From positions 1 through 5,581 of the forward strand of contig RFTO01000085.1 of NCBI GenBank assembly GCA_009923375.1: a stretch of 5,581 bases of DNA. The letters are read 5' to 3'. Positions 1 through 4,904 of this stretch are shown piece after piece; the stretch's first letter is position 1, and the number at the start of each line of letters is the position of its first letter. The notes beneath the pieces were generated by a model. The model made no database searches. It was not told the origin of the DNA and saw only the letters and a list, made by a program, of their open reading frames with translations. The stretch is from Actinomycetota bacterium (GTDB lineage Bacteria; Actinomycetota; Actinomycetes; S36-B12; UBA5976). The translations under genes and the position numbers were made by a program.

Positions 1-1252
1 AATGCTCTGCGTATCCAACGAGTGGGAGTGACGCCCCGATGTGAGCAGTTAGTGGAGTTGCGTCGTCAACATTTGCCAGAGATTCAAGCGTGATTGAACC
101 AGCGATTTCACCTGCGGCGGCCGGCGGCTCGTGTGTCAGCACAACTGCAACGTCATGTCCCGAAGCTACGAGAACCTCACGTGCGTTGCCGACAGTCATG
201 TCGCGCAGCACCCACGGAAACGAGCTTCGTCCCCGAACTTGATTGTTCAATTGCTCCTGCACACTATCGGCGCTGCCCAAACTAAGCCCGACGGTGTCGA
301 TGATGAATCCGCGTTGCGCCATCCACTCATCGTTGAAGATCTTGGTGAGGTAACCGCGGCCGCTGTCGGGCAGAAGGACGACGAAGACATCATCTGGCCC
401 CGCGTCGCGAGCAGCTCGCAATGCGGCGACAACCGCCATTCCACATGAGCCGCCGACCAGCAGCCCCTCTTCCTTGGCCAGTCTGCGGGTCATGGCAAAC
501 GATTCGGCGTCGGTCACCTCGATCACACGATCGACGAGATCTGCGTCGTAATTGCCGGGCCAGAAATCCTCACCCACACCCTCAACGAAATACGGCCGAC
601 CTGTTCCGCCTGAGAAGACCGAACCCTCAGGATCGGCGACGACAAGCGACACCGCGCCATTGGACACTTCCTTGAGATAACGAATCGTGCCTGACGTGGT
701 GCCACCTGTGCCCGCACCGGCGACGAAGTGAGTGATCGCACCCTCTGTCTGCCGCCAAATCTCCGGGCCCGTGGTGCGGTAGTGCGCAAGCGGGTTGTTC
801 ACGTTGAAATATTGATTCGGCTTCCAGGCGCCGGGAATCTCGGCTGCGAGTCGATCGCTGACGGAGTAATACGACCGCGGATCCTCGGGAGCAACCGACG
901 TCGGTGTGACGACCACCCGAGCGCCATAGGCCCGCAGTACATCGATTTTGTCCTGGCTCACTTTGTCTGGGCACACGAACACACATGAGTAACCGCGTTC
1001 CTGCGCAACCAGCGCCAGCCCCACTCCTGTGTTGCCGCTGGTGGGTTCCACGATTGTGCCGCCGGGCTTAAGCAGGCCTTCGCGCTCCGCGGCGTCAACC
1101 ATGGAAACTGCGATGCGGTCTTTGGCTGAACCACCAGGGTTGAAGTACTCCACTTTGACCAAAACAGTCGCGGCTATCCCTTCTGTCACTTTGCGCAAGC
1201 GCACCAAGGGGGTGTTGCCGATGAGATCAAGCATGCTCTCCGCGTATTCCAC
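1..1252 (-). CDS. cbs: Cystathionine beta-synthase, PLP-dependent, with C-terminal CBS domain (3' end outside window)
   Basis: The enzyme condenses L-serine (or an activated serine) with homocysteine to give cystathionine, a cytosolic step of transsulfuration. The reading frame is open for 417 residues to the left edge. Seen: DLIGNTPLVRL near residues 9-19; the PLP lysine K44 in GGSAKDR; the substrate and phosphate loop TSGNTG at 71-76; the glycine-rich PLP-phosphate loop GAGTGGTT at 179-186; and GGSCG with S269, the serine expected near the PLP ring nitrogen. A CBS (Bateman-type) domain begins near M352. Family members with this layout are about 460 residues, so roughly 45 are missing. I chose GTG at 1252 because an in-frame TAG lies just upstream and the distance to DLIG fits the family; ATG at 1234 is an alternative. 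No Shine-Dalgarno is visible. It lies 24 bases after the 122-residue gene. A plain O-acetylserine cysteine synthase is less likely because of the CBS domain. Confidence 0.93.
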   Translation of the reverse strand, partial: MEYAESMLDLIGNTPLVRLRKVTEGIAATVLVKVEYFNPGGSAKDRIAVSMVDAAEREGLLKPGGTIVEPTSGNTGVGLALVAQERGYSCVFVCPDKVSQDKIDVLRAYGARVVVTPTSVAPEDPRSYYSVSDRLAAEIPGAWKPNQYFNVNNPLAHYRTTGPEIWRQTEGAITHFVAGAGTGGTTSGTIRYLKEVSNGAVSLVVADPEGSVFSGGTGRPYFVEGVGEDFWPGNYDADLVDRVIEVTDAESFAMTRRLAKEEGLLVGGSCGMAVVAALRAARDAGPDDVFVVLLPDSGRGYLTKIFNDEWMAQRGFIIDTVGLSLGSADSVQEQLNNQVRGRSSFPWVLRDMTVGNAREVLVASGHDVAVVLTHEPPAAAGEIAGSITLESLANVDDATPLTAHIGASLPLVGYAEH

Positions 1253-1258
1253 CCGAGC

Positions 1259-1264
1259 AGGCTA
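1259..1264 (-). promoter_or_regulatory. Possible -10 hexamer for leaderless cbs transcript
   Basis: On the minus strand TAGCCT fits TANNNT and is followed by exactly 6 bases before the GTG start of cbs. That would place transcription initiation at the first base of the start codon. The gene has no Shine-Dalgarno sequence, which agrees with a leaderless mRNA, common in Actinobacteria. No convincing -35 is seen, and the hexamer is short enough to occur by chance. cbs could equally be read from the upstream genes. Confidence 0.4.
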
Positions 1265-1276
1265 GTCGCAGCCGGC

Positions 1277-1645
1277 TTACAACTCCATCCGCAACGTCAG
1301 GAGTGCGTCAGTGGCTGCTGTACACATGGCTGCGGCCGGTTCATCGGCTGACAAATCGCGAGTGGAAAGCGCATTCAAGAACTCCCGGCCGACTGCAGCA
1401 AGCTGATCACCCACCGCGGCCTCGCCGGCCCATTGCACATCGTCATCAGCAGGAGCCGCATCATCGGTGTCGCGCAACACTGAGTCGAAGTCAGCAATCA
1501 TCTGCGCAACCGCCAAAGCTGAGTGAGCGCGACTGCGCTCACCCTTGACACTAGAGCCCGCCAGCGCCTTCAATGGCATCGCGCGCAGATGGTCAGCGGT
1601 CCGCGTCAAGCTTTCGCTGAACGCAATCAGATCAGCGTCGGTCAT
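1277..1645 (-). CDS. Hypothetical protein, 122 aa, helical and acidic, unrecognised
   Basis: I do not recognise the family. The protein is rich in Ala, Asp, Glu and Leu and looks all-helical and soluble, with no signal peptide or membrane span. Visible stretches are an N-terminal helix (about 4-27, containing HLRAMPL), a second helix around RAHSALAVAQMIADFD (39-54), an acidic linker of Asp/Ala/Pro at 59-69, a helix around AVGDQLAAVGREFLNAL (77-93) and a last helix at 102-120. The helix pattern loosely recalls DinB/maleylpyruvate-isomerase-like bundles, but I see no metal-binding histidine triad, so this is only a guess. The frame stays open upstream to 1744, but that part lies inside the Bax-type gene and reads as Cys/Ser-rich non-protein-like sequence. 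ATG at 1645 is therefore preferred. Its start overlaps the end of the preceding gene by 14 bases and has no clear Shine-Dalgarno, so translation is probably coupled. cbs follows after 24 bases. Confidence 0.72.
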   Translation of the reverse strand: MTDADLIAFSESLTRTADHLRAMPLKALAGSSVKGERSRAHSALAVAQMIADFDSVLRDTDDAAPADDDVQWAGEAAVGDQLAAVGREFLNALSTRDLSADEPAAAMCTAATDALLTLRMEL

Positions 1646-2426
1646 TGAGGATGGCGAGTAAGCGCAGCAACTCGAGATACAACCACACCAGCGTGACGAG
1701 CAAGCCGAAGGCACCACGCCAGGCTTCGCTGCGCGGAGCGCCATAGTTGACAGCCTGAGCGATTGCCTCGAAGTCCATCACCAAAGAGAAAGCAGCCAAC
1801 GCAACACCTGCAACACACAGCAACAAGCCCAGCTGCCCAACTCCGTAGAAGCCCCAACCGCCGCCGACATTGAAGAACGATGCAACGAACGATGCGAGTG
1901 CGATTGCGCCGTACGACACCATCGCGATGGTGAAGATGCGGGCGAACTTGCCAGTCACCTTGATGATTTTGCTGGTGTAGAGGAAGAGCATCACGCCGAA
2001 AGTCACCAAGGTACCCATCACAGCCTGGCTGACGATGTGCGAGCCCTGAGTGTGGGCGTAAATGCGGGACACGCCACCCAGAACTACTCCCTCGAATACC
2101 GCGTAAGTGATTGCCAGAGCCGGGCGGACTGCCTTGGAGAAGGTGTTGACCATCGCTAGGGCAAACGCCACGAGAGCCGACACCCCGATTAGGCCCATCG
2201 CCGCGCCGGCGGTCATGCTCGAGAGGCTGAACCAGCCGACGGCCGCGCCGCCAAGCAGGATTGCGAAAAGCACGACGGCCTTCTCAACCACATCGTTGAT
2301 GGTCATCCGATCGTTCAGCCCACCGCGCGCTGGTGCATCGAATGTCTGTTGCAGGTTGTCGGTTAGGTACTCCCCGCGACCGGCCGCAGCGGCCATGCGT
2401 CCGATGATCGGGTTGTTCGTTGCCAC
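1632..2426 (-). CDS. Bax inhibitor-1/YccA family integral membrane protein
   Basis: This is a 264-residue polytopic membrane protein of the Bax1-I/YccA superfamily, actinobacterial subtype. It has a soluble N-terminus of about 45 residues (with NPIIGRM near the start), then seven hydrophobic segments at roughly 48-66, 73-93, 103-121, 132-150, 162-184, 196-216 and 236-259. Typical features are the charged residue in helix 3 (AVFEGVVLGG, E112), the MDFEAI segment after helix 6 (D218) and the C-terminal LVTLVWLYLELLRLLAIL. Relatives include pH-sensitive calcium-leak channels and the FtsH-associated YccA of E. coli. The exact role here is not predictable. The GTG start at 2426 is supported by a near-perfect Shine-Dalgarno 5 bases upstream. 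It appears to be the first gene of a unit with the 122-residue gene and cbs. One Leu (residue 256) is coded by rare TTA. Confidence 0.9.
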   Translation of the reverse strand: MATNNPIIGRMAAAAGRGEYLTDNLQQTFDAPARGGLNDRMTINDVVEKAVVLFAILLGGAAVGWFSLSSMTAGAAMGLIGVSALVAFALAMVNTFSKAVRPALAITYAVFEGVVLGGVSRIYAHTQGSHIVSQAVMGTLVTFGVMLFLYTSKIIKVTGKFARIFTIAMVSYGAIALASFVASFFNVGGGWGFYGVGQLGLLLCVAGVALAAFSLVMDFEAIAQAVNYGAPRSEAWRGAFGLLVTLVWLYLELLRLLAILNDRR

Positions 2427-2431
2427 AACTG

Positions 2432-2438
2432 CCTCCTT
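2432..2438 (-). promoter_or_regulatory. Shine-Dalgarno site of the Bax1-I/YccA gene
   Basis: AAGGAGG on the minus strand, 5 bases before the GTG codon at 2426. It matches the 16S rRNA 3' end fully and fixes GTG as the start. It is the strongest conventional ribosome binding site in the left half of the window. Confidence 0.85.
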
Positions 2439-2474
2439 GTGCGCTGAGCGCTACCAGTGCCTCACGGTTGGCTC

Positions 2475-2503
2475 ATTATCACCTGCATTAAACAAGATGT
2501 CGC
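2475..2503 (-). promoter_or_regulatory. Putative sigma-A-type promoter for the Bax1-I/YccA gene
   Basis: Minus strand: GCGACA (2498-2503, four of six bases of TTGACA), a 17-base spacer, then GATAAT (2475-2480, five of six bases of TATAAT). Initiation would fall near 2468 and give a leader of about 40 bases that includes the AAGGAGG site. It sits in the gap between the tRNA gene and the membrane-protein gene, where a promoter is expected. Prediction from the sequence only. Confidence 0.5.
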
Positions 2504-2580
2504 GCTGAGGTCGACCGTGCATCACCTGAAATCGCTTACATAGCGGAGATATCCGGGCTTGTTGCGACCGGTGACGCGAG

Positions 2581-2655
2581 TACCCCCAGAGGGATTCGAA
2601 CCCTCACTTGTGCGAGTTTAAGTCGCATGCCTCTGACCTGTTGGGCTATGGGGGC
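2581..2655 (-). tRNA. tRNA with UAA anticodon (nominally Leu), short variable loop
   Basis: A 75-base cloverleaf folds completely. The acceptor stem is GCCCCCA with TGGGGGT (G1-U72 wobble, the rest Watson-Crick), discriminator A73. The D arm has a 3-bp GCC/GGC stem with G18-G19 in the loop. The anticodon stem is TGCGA/TCGCA with loop CTTAAAC, so U33 is followed by anticodon UAA. The variable loop is only CAAGT, and the T arm is GAGGG-TTCGAAT-CCCTC. No CCA is encoded, as is common in Actinobacteria. The anticodon would read UUA (Leu). However, bacterial tRNA-Leu normally carries a long variable arm, which is absent here, so the amino acid is uncertain. It lies 46 bases after ppx/gppA on the same strand with no clear promoter, so it may be processed from that transcript. 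Confidence 0.88.
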
Positions 2656-2674
2656 GTGAGCTAGGAACGGCAGT

Positions 2675-2688
2675 CTGCCATGTGGCAG
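2675..2688 (-). terminator. Small hairpin between ppx/gppA and the tRNA gene
   Basis: A perfect 5-bp stem (CTGCC/GGCAG) with a 4-base loop lies 13 bases after the ppx/gppA stop codon. There is no T-run after it, so it is not a standard intrinsic terminator. It may slow polymerase, mark the 3' end of the ppx mRNA, or guide processing of a ppx-tRNA transcript. A short direct repeat AACGGCA (2666-2672 and 2694-2700) flanks it. Confidence 0.3.
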
Positions 2689-2701
2689 CCGGCAACGGCA
2701 C

Positions 2702-3685
2702 TCAGCCTGTGTGGTCGGCGGCTAATCGCCAGGCGATTGCATCCAGAATGTCGTGCTCGCTGACAACGAGCTGATCAACGCCGAGCAGGTCCATGATCCG
2801 CTTGAGGATTAAAGCGCCGCCACCGATGACATCCACTCGCCCGGGTTCAACGCCAGGCAGGGCCAGCCGCTCCTGGCGAGTCATCTCCAGCAGCCGCTGG
2901 GACACCTCATCCACCTGAGCGTGGGAGATGGTCGCTCCATCGATGTCAGCTGAGTCGTAAACCTTCAACTCAAGGGCAATAGCGGCGACGGTGGTCACTG
3001 TGCCGGCCACGCCAACCACAGTGTTCGCGCGTTGAGCAGGAACGTCGGCGAGGGCATCGATGATGGCTGCGTCGATGTCTTTTGTGGCTGCTGAGCATTC
3101 CCAGCCCAGCGGCGGATCGCTTTGCAGGTGACGCTCTGTCATCCGCACGCAGCCGATATCGACGCTGCGTGCATACTCAACTTCGCTGTCACCGAGAACG
3201 AACTCAGTGGAGCCACCGCCGATGTCGATCACCAGGAAAGGTGCAACGTGTTGGCTGCGCACATTCGTCACAGCGCCCGTGAATGAGAGTTCTGCCTCCT
3301 CGCGGCCATCGATCACATCGATGCCCACGCCAAGACGCTCGAATACCCCTTGCTCAAACTCATCTCGATTGGACACATCGCGCGTGGCCGATGTTGCAAC
3401 AAACCGAGTAGCAGTCACCTCATGCTCATCGATGATGTTCGCGTACTCATCAATAGCCGCGAAAGTGCGCTCAAGTGCAGCCGAGGTGAACTCCCGATTG
3501 AGATCAACTCCTTCCCCGAGGCGCACCAAACGCAGCTGCCGGGTTACCTCCACCGGCTCGGCGTGGTCGGGCAACTTTTCGACAATCAGCAATCGGATTG
3601 AGTTAGTGCCGCAGTCAATTGCGGCATAACGCGGGCCGCGTTGCTCGGGGATGTCGGTGACCACGTCATCGTCGGAGGCTGTCAT
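2702..3685 (-). CDS. Ppx/GppA family phosphatase (exopolyphosphatase / pppGpp phosphohydrolase)
   Basis: The family removes terminal phosphates from polyphosphate, or the 5' gamma phosphate of pppGpp, linking phosphate storage to the stringent response; it acts in the cytosol. The 327-residue protein has the ASKHA fold motifs: phosphate-1 AAIDCGTNSIRLLIVE (21-36), LRLVRLGEGVDLN (51-63), ATSATRDVSNRDEF (97-110), the GREEAE segment with the likely catalytic Glu (127-132), phosphate-2 LVIDIGGGSTEFVLG (151-165), the adenosine-type loop GVAGTVTT (225-232) and VIGGGALIL (286-294). The length matches the short actinobacterial form (about 300-340), which lacks the C-terminal HD domain of E. coli enzymes. 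Sequence cannot separate PPX from GPPA activity. ATG at 3685 overlaps the DUF501 stop codon as ATGA and is preceded directly by a purine-rich GAGGAGGAGGG site, so the two are translationally coupled. Leu292 and Leu321 use the rare TTA codon. Confidence 0.94.
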   Translation of the reverse strand: MTASDDDVVTDIPEQRGPRYAAIDCGTNSIRLLIVEKLPDHAEPVEVTRQLRLVRLGEGVDLNREFTSAALERTFAAIDEYANIIDEHEVTATRFVATSATRDVSNRDEFEQGVFERLGVGIDVIDGREEAELSFTGAVTNVRSQHVAPFLVIDIGGGSTEFVLGDSEVEYARSVDIGCVRMTERHLQSDPPLGWECSAATKDIDAAIIDALADVPAQRANTVVGVAGTVTTVAAIALELKVYDSADIDGATISHAQVDEVSQRLLEMTRQERLALPGVEPGRVDVIGGGALILKRIMDLLGVDQLVVSEHDILDAIAWRLAADHTG

Positions 3686-4230
3686 CCCTCCTCCTCATCG
3701 TGCACATTGACGCATCGCCCGACGCCGCCCCAGCACTCGGTAGTGCCGAGCAAGTCCGTCAGCAGTTGCAAGGCCTCATCACCGAGTGGGTTCACTCCCG
3801 GTCCCGCGGCAAGAGCGTGTCCGACGAGAACATGCAGGCACTTCACGCGATCAGGCATACCGCCCGCACTGATTCCGTCGATTTCCTCAACTTGCCCGAC
3901 GGCTTCCTGCTCGCCAATCACATGTCGCTCTCGCAAGTAACTCTCATGTGCACCGAGGTAATCCGCAGCGAGCTGAGCATTGTCTGCCAGAGCATCCGTC
4001 ATCTGCTTCATGATGCCTTGGGATTCCAGCGTGCTGACAGCGGCCGTGGCACGCGGGCAGGTGAGGTAATACAACGTGGGAAACGGCGTGCCGTCGGGAA
4101 GCCTGGGCAGCGTTGTCACAACATCGGGCAGCCCACAGTCGCAGCGGTGGGCGACGCCGGCCACACCGCGCACAGTCCGACCCAGGTGCGCAGACACAGC
4201 AGCTTGGTCCTCAGGACTGAACGGGCTCAT
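3682..4230 (-). CDS. DUF501 family protein, function unknown
   Basis: This is a 182-residue soluble protein of the DUF501 family, found mainly in Actinobacteria between a FtsB/DivIC-like gene and ppx. Its function is not established. Recognisable blocks are HRCDCGLPDVVTTLPRLPDGTPFPTLYYLTCPRA (28-61) and SAGGMPDRVKCLHVLVGHALAAGPGVNPLGDEAL (121-154). Conserved-looking Cys/His residues are C30, C32, C58, C131, H133 and H138, with C166 and C173 near the end; these could form a metal site (inference). ATG at 4230 has an in-frame TAG 9 bases upstream, so no longer form is possible, and there is no Shine-Dalgarno. A TANNNT box 6 bases upstream suggests a leaderless transcript. The last codons (Glu-Glu-Glu-Gly) are also the ribosome binding site of ppx/gppA, with which it overlaps by 4 bases. 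The pairing suggests a link to phosphate metabolism, unproven. Confidence 0.92.
   Translation of the reverse strand: MSPFSPEDQAAVSAHLGRTVRGVAGVAHRCDCGLPDVVTTLPRLPDGTPFPTLYYLTCPRATAAVSTLESQGIMKQMTDALADNAQLAADYLGAHESYLRERHVIGEQEAVGQVEEIDGISAGGMPDRVKCLHVLVGHALAAGPGVNPLGDEALQLLTDLLGTTECWGGVGRCVNVHDEEEG
3686..3696 (-). promoter_or_regulatory. Ribosome binding site of ppx/gppA inside the DUF501 tail
   Basis: GAGGAGGAGGG directly precedes the ATG at 3685 and is itself the Glu-Glu-Glu-Gly C-terminus of the DUF501 protein. The repeated GAG/GGA register gives several possible pairings with anti-Shine-Dalgarno. Together with the ATGA stop/start overlap it indicates re-initiation by ribosomes ending DUF501. 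Confidence 0.75.
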
Positions 4231-4236
4231 GTGACA

Positions 4237-4242
4237 ACGCTA
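4237..4242 (-). promoter_or_regulatory. Possible -10 hexamer for leaderless DUF501-ppx transcript
   Basis: TAGCGT on the minus strand fits TANNNT and ends 6 bases before the ATG at 4230, so transcription would start on the start codon. This is the same geometry as at cbs, and this gene also lacks a Shine-Dalgarno. A TTGACT (4266-4271) lies upstream but at a 23-base spacing, too far for a normal -35. Confidence 0.45.
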
Positions 4243-4352
4243 CCGAGAGCTGTTGCCCAAGGTGCAGTCAAGTCAGGGATCTCTGTGTAGGACGGTGTGT
4301 TCGCTTACATACCTGCAGCCGGCCGCACTGCGATGCACGTGGCTCACCTGTG

Positions 4353-4379
4353 AAGCAAAGAGCAGCAAGCAAAGAGCAG
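4353..4379. repeat. Tandem 13-base direct repeat in the FtsB-DUF501 gap
   Basis: AAGCAAAGAGCAG occurs at 4353-4365 and again at 4367-4379, separated by one base. It lies in the 179-base gap (4231-4409) that otherwise holds a weak hairpin next to the upstream gene and the leaderless -10 candidate. A protein-binding site or a simple slippage duplication are both possible. Confidence 0.6.
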
Positions 4380-4381
4380 TT

Positions 4382-4409
4382 AAGCCAGTGGCACTTAAAC
4401 AAGTGGCTT
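4382..4409 (-). terminator. Hairpin directly after the FtsB/DivIC-like gene
   Basis: Immediately after the TAA stop (4410-4412) the minus strand can fold with an inner stem CACTT-GTTT-AAGTG (4392-4405) and an outer AAGC/GCTT stem (4406-4409 with 4382-4385), with a 6-base bulge on one side. An alternative pairing is AAGCCA/TGGCTT. No T-run follows, so it is a weak terminator candidate. Its position, before a gene with its own promoter, suits the end of the eno-ftsB transcript. Confidence 0.35.
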
Positions 4410-4853
4410 TTATGACTTAGGCAGTTGCCCGTCGGCCTTCACCTGGTTAACCAAGGTGGTCCACCACGGCTGGCCCACACTCGTGTTCACGCTGGTGACC
4501 AACGGAGCATCCGGGGCCGCAACTTCCTTGCCTCCAACGATGATGAAGCTACGCTCCCCCGGCTTGACCATATGCAGCCGAGTCCGAGCCAATGCCTCCA
4601 CGTAAGCAGGATCGCGCATCCGTGCGGCCTGTTGTTTGAGGTCGGAAACAGCGGCCTCACGAGCAGCCACTTCAGCGCGCAATGTCACCAGCTGCGAGCG
4701 TTGAGCGAACCACGCTTGCACCGGTCCAGCGGCCTGCTGCACGAAGATGATGGCAAGCAGGCTGAACAGCAATCTCCGGACGCCGACGCTTGCAAGCAAC
4801 CCCGACATACGAGTCTGCGCGGAAGAATCCGCGTTCTTCTCGGATGTGCTCAT
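4410..4853 (-). CDS. FtsB/DivIC-like septum formation initiator protein
   Basis: This is a bitopic division protein of the FtsB/DivIC family, which forms a complex with FtsL and FtsQ/DivIB at the septum to activate septal wall synthesis. The 147 residues show a polar N-terminus (1-25), one membrane span (about 27-46, LLFSLLAIIFVQQAAGPVQA), an extracytoplasmic coiled coil (about 51-79, LVTLRAEVAAREAAVSDL), the family hallmark DPAYVEALARTRLHMVKPGE (81-100) and a strand FIIV with a variable tail. The missing proline-rich cytoplasmic extension is normal variation. ATG at 4853 is preferred; M16 is a possible internal start. The upstream AAGAGA is a weak Shine-Dalgarno. It follows eno by 51 bases with no promoter seen, so co-transcription with eno is likely. 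The symbols divIC and ftsB are both used for such genes. Confidence 0.92.
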   Translation of the reverse strand: MSTSEKNADSSAQTRMSGLLASVGVRRLLFSLLAIIFVQQAAGPVQAWFAQRSQLVTLRAEVAAREAAVSDLKQQAARMRDPAYVEALARTRLHMVKPGERSFIIVGGKEVAAPDAPLVTSVNTSVGQPWWTTLVNQVKADGQLPKS

Positions 4854-4865
4854 GTCTCTTAGTGT

Positions 4866-4904
4866 GCCAGCGCAAGCAAGCCGACTGCGACTCGCAACGC
4901 TGGC
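4866..4904 (-). other. Inverted repeat filling the eno-ftsB gap
   Basis: Right after the eno stop codon the minus strand has GCCAGCG (4898-4904) and its exact complement CGCTGGC (4866-4872), 25 bases apart; the loop itself contains a smaller TGCGA-G-TCGCA palindrome. The structure occupies most of the 51-base gap and ends about 12 bases before the next ATG. There is no T-run. It could be a weak terminator, an RNA processing site or a stability element that sets FtsB output lower than enolase. Confidence 0.5.

Noticed and set aside
131..448. Plus-strand 105-residue open frame
   Set aside because: It is antisense to the cbs coding frame, which gives a continuous, well-conserved protein; the plus-strand product has no recognisable motif.
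1..1252. Frameshift or disruption in cbs, since no full-length frame with start and stop lies in this region
   Set aside because: Codon-by-codon reading from 1252 to the left edge shows no stop or shift; the gene is simply cut by the window edge.
1646..1744. Longer N-terminus (33 extra residues) for the 122-residue protein
   Set aside because: It would lie entirely inside the Bax1-I gene in another frame and is Cys/Ser/Trp-rich, unlike the rest of the protein.
4266..4271. TTGACT as the -35 of the DUF501 promoter
   Set aside because: The spacing to TAGCGT is 23 bases and no better -10 is found at 16-18 bases.
3700..4290. Plus-strand 196-residue open frame, and a 140-residue one at 3207-3629
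   Set aside because: Both lie opposite DUF501 and Ppx/GppA, whose family motifs run through the whole region; the plus-strand products are low-complexity Arg/Ser-rich.
4425..4862. Plus-strand 145-residue open frame opposite the FtsB/DivIC-like gene
   Set aside because: His/Arg-rich product without domains, fully antisense to a gene with membrane span, coiled coil and family hallmark.
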